Shown here piece by piece: positions 34,201 to 42,032 of a stretch of DNA of 64,000 bases. Both the position numbers and the translations under genes were made by a program. Position 1 is the first letter of the stretch, and every line of letters starts with the position of its first letter. The stretch is from Prevotella sp. UBA2725 (GTDB lineage: Bacteria; Bacteroidota; Bacteroidia; Bacteroidales; Bacteroidaceae): assembly GCA_002353825.1 (NCBI GenBank), contig DEKJ01000063.1, positions 85,597 to 149,596 on the forward strand, given 5' to 3'. The notes below the pieces were generated by a model. That model was given only the letters and a program-made list of their open reading frames with translations, was not told the DNA's origin and did no database searches.

Positions 34201-34421
34201 TGAGTGAGGCTGTTGACTACGCCATAGCTCTGCGTATCCGTCCGAAGCTCATGACGGCCATCAGTGCGGTTCTCGCCCTCATGCCACTGGCTTTAGGCTT
34301 CGGTCTTGGTGCCCAGATGCAACAGCCGCTTGCCATCGCTGTCATCGGCGGGTTCTGCGTAGCTCTACCCTTGCTTCTTGTCGTGCTCCCCACGATGATG
34401 CTGAAGATCATGAAGGAATAA
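31293..34421 (+). CDS. RND-family efflux pump inner-membrane transporter
   Basis: 1042 residues from ATG 31293, the usual RND length. Twelve membrane segments with two large periplasmic loops. TM4 carries GLVLDDAVVIIEQ, with the paired Asp residues of proton-driven drug-type (HAE) pumps rather than the CusA-type heavy-metal pattern. The N-terminus (PVLFIGVLLLLLGIYSYLNT) and the TM11-12 region (GFGLGAQMQQPLAIAVIGG) are standard. It works with the TolC and adaptor genes upstream. The substrate is unknown; control by the divergent two-component system is inferred. Confidence 0.95.
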   Translation: MEPQINKKPSWYQLFQKPVLFIGVLLLLLGIYSYLNTTKGLFPEVEFPRITLIANAGQQPVDRMMITVTKPLESAVKKVPGVTFVKSVTSRGSTQIDIFFQWGGDIYGKKAQLESRVNEIKNFLPQGTVISTEVMNQSLYPVYGFTLKSKTHSQIEMRDVANLIVRPLFSQVDGISNVVVRGGKQKEFVIIPDAQKMSALGITPQAIKQAFQQTNFIESNGQVAGYQRLYLTLTDTRIQTLQQLENTIIRGSLNRCVRLSDIARVEIQNRQEFFKINANGDDAVLIDLVKQPGVNLLTFAKNVEAKEKEVKKALPAGYELAPYYNQSRFVGDSINSTVRTIIEGLILAVIVMIIALRSWRASTAVIFTIPVTFGFSIFLVSIFGISINIMSLGAIAASVGLVLDDAVVIIEQIYREQEEYPDKSRLDVVKDAIHNLFPAMVSSSLSTIVVYFPFRLMSGLAGTFFSDLATTMELTLIASFLVTWILLPTIYLTLTKGKAFKPHHHWDNKEEMEKSAIHKVHFLTWAYRRPAVAIVFLLLIIGGAYLSYSNLQTGFLPDLDEGSIVLDYHSPAGTDLEETDRLCREMEKIILAHPEVATYSRRTAMGMSFSVKPTNYGDYLIQLKPNHKETTPQVISDLRREINAKVPVMTIDFGQRITDLLGDLMSTPQPIEVKIFGDDYTQLQKLAAQAETIMKKTQGVTDIGNGLVPAGSSIVFKPDAQRLQQYGISLTDFSQQLSCYVDGVPMSQPDNVIEPDPSQVAITGGLQIGSIQDGEQMRRILLRFTNYADNDPQKIMRQPIFLPDGTTRPVSFFAQWEVIPGEIEQKRENLKSDITLTARLDQRDLGTTVADLQKAFNKELKLPQGYSIQFGGAYSQQQQSFQELALILCLAALLVFTVLLFLIRKWGMSLAILFIAVCGLCGSLIALGITHTPLNVSSYTGMIMVVGIIAENAIFTLNQYDMNRKAGGSVSEAVDYAIALRIRPKLMTAISAVLALMPLALGFGLGAQMQQPLAIAVIGGFCVALPLLLVVLPTMMLKIMKE

Positions 34422-34431
34422 AAATTATGCC

Positions 34432-35697
34432 ATGAAATATATAATATCTATTGTATTTTTGTTATTGATATCAGTAACAAGCAACGCACAGACTCTGGCG
34501 GACGGCCACAAGGGCCGCCCCTGCAAACCAACGGATGTGGACTCCGTCTCCACAAATATAAAATTCGGGGACCGCATTGCCGACAGCCGACTTTTCCAAA
34601 CGACTTATCTCGGTGCTCCGCTCATCATCGGAGGCCTCATCGAAAAACACCAGGATAAGAAGTTTCGAAGATTGCGCAACGACTTCATGCCGACCTTCAA
34701 ACGACCATTCGACAATTATCTGCAGATAACCCCGGCCGCTATCATGGTGGGACTGAAAGCCGCAGGGGTGAAAAGTCGTAGTTCGTGGGGGCGCATGCTT
34801 GTAACAGATGCCATTGCAACTTCATTGATGACAGCTACCGTTCAGACTAGCAAGCACTTCACCCACGTAACTCGCCCCGACGGCAGTGATAATCATAGTT
34901 TTCCGTCCGGACATACCGCCACCGCATTCATGACTGCAACGATGCTCAGCAAGGAATATGGCTATCTCAGTCCATGGGTCAGCGTAGGCTCTTATGCTGT
35001 AGCCACGACGACGGGTCTGATGCGGATTGCGAACAACAAGCACTGGCTCAGCGATGTCATGGTGGGCTCCGGTGTAGGTATCATTGCCACGGAGATGGCT
35101 TATTGGATCACAGATGCAATCTATAAGAACAAGGGACGCAACGAACTCCCTACGGACGGGAAGAAAGAGGTCTTTGGTGAAGGCAACCCTTCATTTATTA
35201 GTCTTTACGGTGGATTCAACCTTCCTTTGAGCAATTATGATATAGATGAAAACAATGAGTTTAAGACATCCACCGGTACAACGATGGGTCTGGAAGGTGC
35301 CTGGTTCTTCTCCCGCTACATGGGTGTAGGAGCTTGCGGTACCATCTCCAACCTTCGTTATATTGTCAACGGTACGGATGCTCCCGACAATACGTTCGAC
35401 TTCTATCGGCTCAGTGTCGGACCTTATTTCTCCCTTCCGCTCACACGTCGATGGAGCTTAGGCGGCAAACTGCTGTGTGGAAGGGTGTGGTATCCAACAA
35501 AAACGATAGATAATATAAAACTCATGCACCGTGACGGCAGGTCCTTTGGATCAGGACTCAGCATCGACTATCAGGTGCATGAGCATCTCATGGGAAGTAT
35601 CTTCCTCGATTATGGCTTGCAGTCGCCCCAAAGCCGCATGAGTAAGGAATATATCCACCTCATGACGCTCGGAGCAAGAATCGGAGTAAGATTATAA
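34432..35697 (+). CDS. PAP2 phosphatase fused to an outer-membrane beta-barrel-like domain
   Basis: 421 residues with a signal peptide ending SNAQ. The PAP2 part (about 40-245) has all three motifs: KHFTHVTRP, SFPSGHTATAF and RIANNKHWLSDV with catalytic His. The C-terminal part (about 260-421) has alternating hydrophobic strands ending ARIGVRL with a terminal Leu, like a small outer-membrane barrel. This build is known from outer-membrane lipid A or lipid phosphatases of Bacteroidota. It is 10 bp after the pump gene and so probably in the same operon. A GTGGCCGCC repeat copy encodes residues just after the signal peptide. Confidence 0.88.
   Translation: MKYIISIVFLLLISVTSNAQTLADGHKGRPCKPTDVDSVSTNIKFGDRIADSRLFQTTYLGAPLIIGGLIEKHQDKKFRRLRNDFMPTFKRPFDNYLQITPAAIMVGLKAAGVKSRSSWGRMLVTDAIATSLMTATVQTSKHFTHVTRPDGSDNHSFPSGHTATAFMTATMLSKEYGYLSPWVSVGSYAVATTTGLMRIANNKHWLSDVMVGSGVGIIATEMAYWITDAIYKNKGRNELPTDGKKEVFGEGNPSFISLYGGFNLPLSNYDIDENNEFKTSTGTTMGLEGAWFFSRYMGVGACGTISNLRYIVNGTDAPDNTFDFYRLSVGPYFSLPLTRRWSLGGKLLCGRVWYPTKTIDNIKLMHRDGRSFGSGLSIDYQVHEHLMGSIFLDYGLQSPQSRMSKEYIHLMTLGARIGVRL
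34494..34528. repeat. GTGGCCGCC palindrome (copy 5) inside the PAP2 coding sequence
   Basis: GGCGGACGGCCACAAGGG followed by CCGCCCCTGCAAAC matches the reverse complement of the intergenic copy at 41981 (GGGCGGCCACAAGGGCCGCC). It is read in frame as about 11 residues (LADGHKGRPCK) and places a Cys near the mature N-terminus. Confidence 0.75.
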
Positions 35698-35698
35698 T

Positions 35699-36523
35699 TT
35701 ATGGGAACTGAGGATATTTGTCGAAGTCGGGCTTCCGCTTCTCCAAGAATGCTCGGCCTCCTTCCTGAGCCTCGTCAAGGGTGTAGTAAAGCATCGTGGC
35801 ATCGCCAGCCAACTCCTGGATTCCGGCCTGTCCGTCAAGTTCTGCATTGAACCCGGCTTTCATCATACGCAGGGCAAGTGGTGAGCGCTCCATCATGATC
35901 TCTGCCCATTCCACAGTGGTGTCCTCAAGCTTGTCGAAAGGCACGACCTTGTTGACGAGTCCCATCTGAAGTGCTTCCTCGGCCGTATATTGCTGACAGA
36001 GGTACCACATCTCACGCGCCTTCTTCTGACCGATGATACGAGCCAGATAAGAGGCTCCGAGACCGGCATCGAACGAGCCCACCTTCGGTCCTGTCTGTCC
36101 AAAGCGTGCGTTGTCGGAAGCGATCGTAAGGTCGCAGACGACATGCAGCACATGACCGCCACCGATGGCATAGCCGTTGACCATAGCGATGACGGGCTTC
36201 GGCAGACGGCGAATCTGCATCTGTACATCAAGCACATTGAGACGTGGCACACCGTCACTGCCTACATAACCTCCGCGACCTTTCACGTGCATGTCACCAC
36301 CTGAGCAGAAAGCCTTGTCACCGGCTCCCGTGAGGATAACTACACGAATGTCAAGATGGTCGCGGCAATAGGTGAAAGCCTGACTCATCTCCCACACCGT
36401 CAACGGTGTGAACGCATTGCGATAACGCGGTCGGTTGATCGTGATCTTCGCAATGTGATTGTACTCTTCGAAGAGGATCTCCTTGAAGTCGAAACCCTCA
36501 ATTTTTTTCCATTCTCTTGCCAT
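35699..36523 (-). CDS. menB: 1,4-Dihydroxy-2-naphthoyl-CoA synthase
   Basis: 274 residues, crotonase fold. It closes the ring of o-succinylbenzoyl-CoA to DHNA-CoA. Signatures: GAGDKAFCSGGDMHVKGRGG (first oxyanion segment), AIGGGHVLHVVCDLTIAS, and PKVGSFDAGLGASYLARIIG typical of MenB. The C-terminus KPDFDKYPQFP is the conserved MenB tail. It overlaps the menD 3' end by 26 bp. Confidence 0.96.
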   Translation of the reverse strand: MAREWKKIEGFDFKEILFEEYNHIAKITINRPRYRNAFTPLTVWEMSQAFTYCRDHLDIRVVILTGAGDKAFCSGGDMHVKGRGGYVGSDGVPRLNVLDVQMQIRRLPKPVIAMVNGYAIGGGHVLHVVCDLTIASDNARFGQTGPKVGSFDAGLGASYLARIIGQKKAREMWYLCQQYTAEEALQMGLVNKVVPFDKLEDTTVEWAEIMMERSPLALRMMKAGFNAELDGQAGIQELAGDATMLYYTLDEAQEGGRAFLEKRKPDFDKYPQFP

Positions 36524-38165
36524 AATTATTTATTATTTGATAGTTCTCCCAATCCTCCTTCGCTTTCGTTCTCACTTCGAGCACAATAGGACGCTTAGCA
36601 TCAGCACACGTGAGATCCTTCAATCCCTTCTCAAGCGAGTCTTCATCATCCGCATAATGATATTCGATATGATTGTCTGCGCAGAAGCCCTCAGCAGTAG
36701 TAAAATACTGTGCCATGACGTTACGTGCATCCTCCTCATTTTGAAGGTGTTCAGAGAACTTCTCGAAGATTCCGCCGCCTCCGTTATTGAGCAGCAAAAT
36801 ACGCAGATTACCACGCAGATAACGGTTCCACAGTGCATTGCGGTCATAGAAGAAGCTCAAGTCTCCAATAATACAATACACGTTTTTGTCTGTTACAAGC
36901 GATGAGCCTGCAGCTGTAGAGAGCGACCCATCGATACCGTTCACTCCCCGGTTGCACATAACGTGATACTTAGCATAGAGACAGCCGTAGCGTACCGCCA
37001 TACTGTTGGCATAATGTTCTTCAATATTCTGATTGCCAATAATCTCTTCCAACTTCTTCACGGCTAACGCAGAAGAGTATTGAGGCTCACTACAACGCTT
37101 CAGATAAGACAGCACGTTCAATTGTATGTTTTCCCAAGCATCGTGCCAATCTAATGGAGCATCTTTATCTATTGCGTTTAAAACGTCTGCAGTCTTAGCT
37201 TGAATGACGCCCGTGAGGTTCATGAACGTATCAGCGATCTCGCCTCGCTCATCCACACGCCAGCAAACAGCGTCTTTGGCACCACGAAGATATTGTTTCA
37301 ACTTCTGGCTCACCAACGTGCGTCCTACATAAAGGATGAAGTCGGGATACACGACAGCATTTTCCTTCTCAGAAAGTCGCGTCAATTCTTCCATTCCCGT
37401 AAAAGGAACATTATGAGCATAGACTCCACTCAACGGCTCTTGCAAGACAACATAATGATGCTTCACGAGTTGTTCTATGACATCTTCTGAAATCTCTTTC
37501 TTCTGTAACTGTCCGATGACTATCACAGGGCGCTTGGCAGAATAGAGTTGTTGAAGCATTGGACTGACATCTACTGCCGAGCAAGATGACAGGCATTCTA
37601 TCTTGCGCTCTTGTGGCAACTCCGGAGCTGTAAAATTATAAAGAGGTCTGTCCAAAGGTACATTGATCTGCACGGGACCGCCACCCTCTTGTGTAGCAGC
37701 AAGCAAGGCCTCGTTCACGAGTCTATTGCAGTACCAATGCAATTCTTCGTTTTGTATTACATTGGGCAACGTCACGGCTTTTCTTACAAACCTTCCCAAT
37801 GCATCGCCTTGTGGCAACGTCTGACCATCGAGCTGATTAATCCACTGCGGGGGTCTGTCGGCTGACACCACAACGAGCGGCACATGCTGATAATAAGCTT
37901 CAGCAACAGCCGGAGCAAGGTCGAGCAGCGCCGTGCCCGAAGTAACACAGACCACAGTCGGCAACCCCGTTTCCAGGGCTATACCGAGCGCATAGAACCC
38001 TGCACTGCGCTCATCAGTAACGGAATGGCATTCAATTGATGAACAAGCATCAAGATTATGTACAATCGGTGCATTGCGTGATCCCGGACAGACAACGGCA
38101 TGACGTACCCCGTGAGCCACAAGCAATGCTGTGAGAATATTAATATTTTCCTTGTCAGAATACAT
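36498..38165 (-). CDS. menD: SEPHCHC synthase (MenD)
   Basis: 555 residues, TPP-dependent. It joins 2-oxoglutarate to isochorismate. N-terminal pyrimidine-binding domain with CPGSRNAPI and DERSAGFYALG; C-terminal TPP domain with CIIGDLSFFYDRNALW and LLLNNGGGGIFEKF. It overlaps menB and is separated from menF by a 107 bp gap that is almost entirely a 22 bp tandem array. Confidence 0.96.
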   Translation of the reverse strand: MYSDKENINILTALLVAHGVRHAVVCPGSRNAPIVHNLDACSSIECHSVTDERSAGFYALGIALETGLPTVVCVTSGTALLDLAPAVAEAYYQHVPLVVVSADRPPQWINQLDGQTLPQGDALGRFVRKAVTLPNVIQNEELHWYCNRLVNEALLAATQEGGGPVQINVPLDRPLYNFTAPELPQERKIECLSSCSAVDVSPMLQQLYSAKRPVIVIGQLQKKEISEDVIEQLVKHHYVVLQEPLSGVYAHNVPFTGMEELTRLSEKENAVVYPDFILYVGRTLVSQKLKQYLRGAKDAVCWRVDERGEIADTFMNLTGVIQAKTADVLNAIDKDAPLDWHDAWENIQLNVLSYLKRCSEPQYSSALAVKKLEEIIGNQNIEEHYANSMAVRYGCLYAKYHVMCNRGVNGIDGSLSTAAGSSLVTDKNVYCIIGDLSFFYDRNALWNRYLRGNLRILLLNNGGGGIFEKFSEHLQNEEDARNVMAQYFTTAEGFCADNHIEYHYADDEDSLEKGLKDLTCADAKRPIVLEVRTKAKEDWENYQIINNYGKRMEKN

Positions 38166-38176
38166 ATGTTTTCAGT

Positions 38177-38286
38177 TTGATGTTATCGCGCCTCAGTTGT
38201 GACGCGTTGCCGCCACATATGCGTCGCGTTACCGCCCCATATGTGACGCGTTATCGCCCCATATGCGACGCGTTATCGAAACGTCG
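38177..38286. repeat. Tandem array, exact 22 bp period (GACGCGTTATCGCC family)
   Basis: Units start at 38199, 38221, 38243 and 38265, with a degenerate one at 38177. The common core is GACGCGTTATCGCCCCATAT. The array fills the menF-menD gap and enters the menF reading frame: the last unit supplies the final menF codons and stop (ATFR, TAA at 38273-38275). Confidence 0.85.
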
Positions 38287-39277
38287 CTTTTATCGTTTCC
38301 ATTTTCTTCGCTGTCTCCTTCCATTCCTTCTCTTCGCTGCTTTCTTTAAGGAGTCCTCCTCCGGCATAGAGATGGCACAAAACTCCTTCTATCTCCATGC
38401 AACGCAGAGAGACATAAAGAGAGGCATCGGGATGAGACTTATCCGCAAGATTCAAAGGACCACAGAAACCGCTGTAATATTTTCTGTCGAAATGCTCGTA
38501 TTCATCGATAACCTCCATAGCCCGCTCCTTCGGCATGCCACAGACAGCAGGTGTAGGGAAAAGGTCATCAAGTACCTTAACGATCTCCGTATCATCACTC
38601 AATGAAAACTCAAAGTCTGTGCGCAGATGGTAGAGTTTGGCGGCCATCGTAGTATGTACCGGTTTCTGATTGACTAAATAACAACGGCGAGACAAGCAAT
38701 TACGGATATAACGCGCCACATAAGCCTGTTCCCGAACGTTCTTGCCATCCCATGGACCGGGCGTAGACATTGTACCCGCTAATGCCATCGTCGTCCAGCG
38801 ATCTTTGTCTTTTCCAAGCAACAGCTCAGGCGTCGCCATGAGCCACGTTCCCGTAGCATCCGTGTTGATGAGTGCGATCATCTGATGGGGGTACATCTGA
38901 CAAGCCTTTAGAAAAACTTCATAAACATTAAGCGGTTGCGACAGTACTACATCCGAGCGGCGCGCCAAAACCACTTTTTCTAAAGTATCGCCATCTATCA
39001 AAGCGTACATCTTCATGAAAGCCGCTTTATACTCTTCATGATGATCGATCTCTTTCAATTCGTTCGCCACTATATCAATTGGTCCATTGCCAACCTCTTT
39101 AGCTTCCTTATGGTCAGCATGGATAAGGACGAGCGGATGCTCGTCACTTTTCTCGAATGGCGCAAAGACAAAGCCTTGCTTTCCCGCAAGGCTCCCTACA
39201 TCGTACAACTTCTCCGCCTCACCCCACACATGATGATACTGTGAGGTCTCGGGAAGCCGATAGTAAACTTCGTTCAT
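38273..39277 (-). CDS. menF: Isochorismate synthase
   Basis: 334 residues, chorismate-binding fold. It converts chorismate to isochorismate, the entry step of menaquinone synthesis. The C-terminal catalytic core shows TMALAGTMSTPG, LFPTPAVCGMPKERA and YSGFCGPLNL, with the Mg-binding Glu nearby. It is short because the N-terminal part is reduced, as is common in Bacteroidota. It starts 11 bp after the 34-residue ORF, so it belongs to the menI-led operon. Confidence 0.93.
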   Translation of the reverse strand: MNEVYYRLPETSQYHHVWGEAEKLYDVGSLAGKQGFVFAPFEKSDEHPLVLIHADHKEAKEVGNGPIDIVANELKEIDHHEEYKAAFMKMYALIDGDTLEKVVLARRSDVVLSQPLNVYEVFLKACQMYPHQMIALINTDATGTWLMATPELLLGKDKDRWTTMALAGTMSTPGPWDGKNVREQAYVARYIRNCLSRRCYLVNQKPVHTTMAAKLYHLRTDFEFSLSDDTEIVKVLDDLFPTPAVCGMPKERAMEVIDEYEHFDRKYYSGFCGPLNLADKSHPDASLYVSLRCMEIEGVLCHLYAGGGLLKESSEEKEWKETAKKMETIKATFR

Positions 39278-39288
39278 ACTGTAGACGG

Positions 39289-39393
39289 TTAGAGGCTTTC
39301 AAGCCATTTCTTACCTTTCTTAGTATATGTCCATACAAGAAAAGCTAAACCAATTACAGCACCAATTCCAAATATTATTCCTAAAGAATCCAT
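39289..39393 (-). CDS. 34-residue single-span membrane protein in the men operon
   Basis: ATG at 39391-39393, TAA at 39289-39291. The peptide starts MDSLGIIFGIGAVIGLAF, one transmembrane helix of about 20 residues, and ends in a basic tail (TYTKKGKKWLESL). It fits tightly, 5 bp after the DUF6722-like gene and 11 bp before menF, which supports its being translated. Function unknown; it may accompany the DUF6722-like membrane protein. Confidence 0.7.
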   Translation of the reverse strand: MDSLGIIFGIGAVIGLAFLVWTYTKKGKKWLESL

Positions 39394-39398
39394 ATCTT

Positions 39399-39620
39399 CT
39401 ATTTTAAAATTCTGTATCCTAATAGAGCATAGACAAGGGTCATAATAATGCCCAGTATCAATGATAAGTAATTATTTGAAGTAGCATTACCATTCAATAA
39501 GGGCATTAAATCTCCTAATACCATAGCAGCAAACGTTAGTTTTGCCATATCCAAGAAGAAGCCCGAAAGTTTGTCTTTTTTGAGCTTATCTTTTTCTTTT
39601 TGATCTTTGATGGTCGTCAT
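39399..39620 (-). CDS. DUF6722-like small membrane protein
   Basis: 73 residues. A charged N-terminus (IKDQKEKDKLKKDKLSG) precedes two membrane segments (about 22-42 and 50-70). It resembles small Bacteroidota proteins of the DUF6722 group, with unknown function. It starts 6 bp after the menI stop. Location in the menaquinone operon suggests a link to membrane quinone production, or only co-transcription. Confidence 0.75.
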   Translation of the reverse strand: MTTIKDQKEKDKLKKDKLSGFFLDMAKLTFAAMVLGDLMPLLNGNATSNNYLSLILGIIMTLVYALLGYRILK

Positions 39621-39626
39621 AGCCCA

Positions 39627-40040
39627 TTATTTTCTTGGCGATATGAGATAGTTGGTGACATGCACTGTTGATATGAGATCACCCTTAGAATTCTTGATAT
39701 CGACCTGCCACTCGTGCAGTGTATGGCCTTTAAATTGTAGTTTGCCATACGCCGTCACGGTATCACCATCAAGCACGGCCTGCACATGTGAGCCACACAC
39801 ATTGATGCCAACAGGTATCTTCTTCGGACAGAGCGCCATGGAACCTACGCCGGCAAGATTTTCAGCCAAAGCCAGTGAGGCACCACCCGACAAGAATCCG
39901 AAAGGCTGACGGTTGCGGCCATCGACCTTCATGCGGGCCATACACGTGTCTTCTTCGGGCGTGGAAAGAAACTCCATGCCTAATGTACGGCTCAGTCCAT
40001 CTTCATTCTCTATAACTTTCTTTTGTTCTTCGATGTTCAT
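39627..40040 (-). CDS. menI: Hotdog-fold thioesterase, probable DHNA-CoA thioesterase
   Basis: 137 residues, PaaI/YbgC-like hotdog fold. The central-helix motif QPFGFLSGGASLALAE is present, with Ser where many relatives have His. The product of MenB, DHNA-CoA, needs such a thioesterase, and the gene heads the operon with menF, menD and menB, which supports the role. The promoter is at 40067-40074. Confidence 0.88.
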   Translation of the reverse strand: MNIEEQKKVIENEDGLSRTLGMEFLSTPEEDTCMARMKVDGRNRQPFGFLSGGASLALAENLAGVGSMALCPKKIPVGINVCGSHVQAVLDGDTVTAYGKLQFKGHTLHEWQVDIKNSKGDLISTVHVTNYLISPRK

Positions 40041-40066
40041 AAAGCCAATTAATTTTTACTGTTTTG

Positions 40067-40074
40067 CAAACTTA
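40067..40074 (-). promoter_or_regulatory. TAnnTTTG promoter of the menI-F-D-B operon
   Basis: CAAACTTA on the plus strand reads TAAGTTTG on the minus strand, 27 bp upstream of the menI start. Confidence 0.65.
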
Positions 40075-40183
40075 CGATTAATTTTCGATATTACCAAGAT
40101 TTGCAACAAAGATTTGCACAATATAATTAAGCGATATGCCTACTAATTATTGTCAATCGTGCTTTATATTGAAGAAAAAAGCG

Positions 40184-40191
40184 TAACTTTG
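40184..40191 (+). promoter_or_regulatory. TAnnTTTG promoter of lysS
   Basis: TAACTTTG, 32 bp before the lysS ATG. It is divergent from the men promoter. Confidence 0.7.
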
Positions 40192-40222
40192 CATGGCAGA
40201 CAAAAAATAACTGATATCAGAC

Positions 40223-41968
40223 ATGAATATATTAGAGTTGAGTGAGCAGGAGATTGGCCGCCGCCAGAGCCTGCAACAGTTGCGCGAGATGGGCATCAAC
40301 CCCTACCCCGCCGCTGAGTTCCCCGTAACAGCTTTCAGCACAGACATCAAGCAGAACTTCAAGGAAGGAGAGAAGCCTGAGGTCGTCATCGCCGGACGTA
40401 TGATGAGCCGCCGCGTCATGGGCAAAGCCAGTTTCATGGAGCTTCAGGACAGCAAAGGCCGTATCCAGGTTTATGTCACCCGCGACGACATCTGCCCGGG
40501 TGAGAACAAGGATATGTACAACACGGTCTTCAAGAAACTGCTCGACATTGGTGATATCATCGGCATCCGCGGCTTCGTGTTCAAGACACAGACCGGTGAG
40601 ATCTCTGTCCACGCTCAGGAGCTCACACTGCTCTCGAAGAGCCTCAAGCCGCTGCCTATCGTAAAATATAAAGATGGCGTGGCATACGATAAGTTTGATG
40701 ACCCCGAGATGCGCGCTCGTCAGCGCTACGTTGACCTCATCGTCAACGACGGCGTAAAGCAGACGTTCATCAACCGTGCAACGGTCATCCGCACCATGCG
40801 TAAGTTCTTCGATGACGCTGGTTACACAGAGGTGGAGACTCCTGTGCTGCAGACCATCGCCGGTGGTGCTACGGCACGCCCGTTCATCACCCATTATAAT
40901 GCGCTCGATACCGATATGTATCTGCGTATTGCCCTGGAGCTCTATCTGAAGCGCCTTATCGTGGGTGGCTTCGAAGGTGTCTACGAAATCGGCAAGGCTT
41001 TCCGCAACGAGGGCATGGACAAGAACCACAACCCGGAGTTCACGCTCATGGAGCTCTATGTGGCGTACAAGGACTATAAGTGGATGATGTCGTTCACAGA
41101 AAAGATGCTTGAGACGATCTGTATCGCTGTCAACGGCACGCCGGAGGTTCATTATCCCGACGGCAAGGTCATCAGCTACAAGGCTCCGTTCCCACGTGTC
41201 ACAATCCTCGACTCCATCAAGGAGAAGACCGGCTACGACCTCTCTGACAAGACAGAGGAAGAGATCCGCGACATCGCCGTGAACAAACTTAAGATGGACA
41301 CTATCACGGATGCCATGGGCAAAGGCAAGCTCATCGATGAGATCTTCGGTGACTTCTGTGAGGGTACTTATATCCAGCCTACTTTCATCATCGACTACCC
41401 TGTTGAGATGTCACCACTGACGAAGATGCACCGTTCTAAGCCCGGACTGACGGAGCGCTTTGAGCTCATGGTCAACGGTAAGGAGCTTGCCAATGCTTAC
41501 TCCGAGCTCAACGACCCGCTCGATCAGGAGCAGCGTTTCATCGACCAGATGAAGCTTGCCGACAAGGGTGACGACGAGGCAATGGTCATCGACTACGACT
41601 TCCTCCGTGCCTTGCAGTATGGCATGCCGCCGACGAGTGGTATTGGTATCGGTATTGACCGTCTTGTGATGCTGATGACAGCCAAGGACTTCATTCAGGA
41701 GGTCATGCTCTTCCCGCAGCTGAAGCCCGAGGTGAAGATGCCACAGACAAGCGTCAAGGACTGGGAAGATAAGATCGGTGTGCCTGAGAACTGGGTGTAT
41801 GTGCTCCGCAAGGCTGGCTATAACCTCATCTCCGACATCAAGGATGTCAAGGCACAGGCTCTGCAGCAGAAGATGCTCGAGATCAACAAGAAATACAAAC
41901 TCGGATACGACAAGCCTGAGCTCGACACTATCCAGCAGTGGATTGATAAAGCTGCCGCTAACGAATAA
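40223..41968 (+). CDS. lysS: Lysine-tRNA ligase, class II
   Basis: 581 residues. N-terminal OB-fold anticodon-binding domain (about 60-160, VVIAGRMMSRRVMGKASF), then the class II core with motif 2 FRNEGMDKNHNPEFTLME and motif 3 GIGIGIDRLVMLMT. A C-terminal extension of about 70 residues (from DWEDKIGVPENWVYV) goes beyond the E. coli enzyme and is common in Bacteroidota LysS. Confidence 0.97.
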   Translation: MNILELSEQEIGRRQSLQQLREMGINPYPAAEFPVTAFSTDIKQNFKEGEKPEVVIAGRMMSRRVMGKASFMELQDSKGRIQVYVTRDDICPGENKDMYNTVFKKLLDIGDIIGIRGFVFKTQTGEISVHAQELTLLSKSLKPLPIVKYKDGVAYDKFDDPEMRARQRYVDLIVNDGVKQTFINRATVIRTMRKFFDDAGYTEVETPVLQTIAGGATARPFITHYNALDTDMYLRIALELYLKRLIVGGFEGVYEIGKAFRNEGMDKNHNPEFTLMELYVAYKDYKWMMSFTEKMLETICIAVNGTPEVHYPDGKVISYKAPFPRVTILDSIKEKTGYDLSDKTEEEIRDIAVNKLKMDTITDAMGKGKLIDEIFGDFCEGTYIQPTFIIDYPVEMSPLTKMHRSKPGLTERFELMVNGKELANAYSELNDPLDQEQRFIDQMKLADKGDDEAMVIDYDFLRALQYGMPPTSGIGIGIDRLVMLMTAKDFIQEVMLFPQLKPEVKMPQTSVKDWEDKIGVPENWVYVLRKAGYNLISDIKDVKAQALQQKMLEINKKYKLGYDKPELDTIQQWIDKAAANE

Positions 41969-41972
41969 GGGC

Positions 41973-42010
41973 ATTAACGTAGGGGCGGCCCTTGTGGCCG
42001 CCCTAACACC
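41973..42010. repeat. GTGGCCGCC palindrome, copy 6
   Basis: GTAGGGGCGGCCCTTGTGGC followed by CGCCCTAACACC, with stem GGGCGGCC-cttgt-GGCCGCCC. It occupies the lysS-gpsA gap and is the reverse-complement match of the copy inside the PAP2 gene. Confidence 0.8.
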
Positions 42011-42032
42011 ACAAAACAAATTCTGAATTATC

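Noticed and set aside
40232..41152. Open frame on the minus strand inside lysS (306 codons)
   Set aside because: Shadow of lysS; no domain and rich in His/Asp/Glu as expected for the complementary frame.
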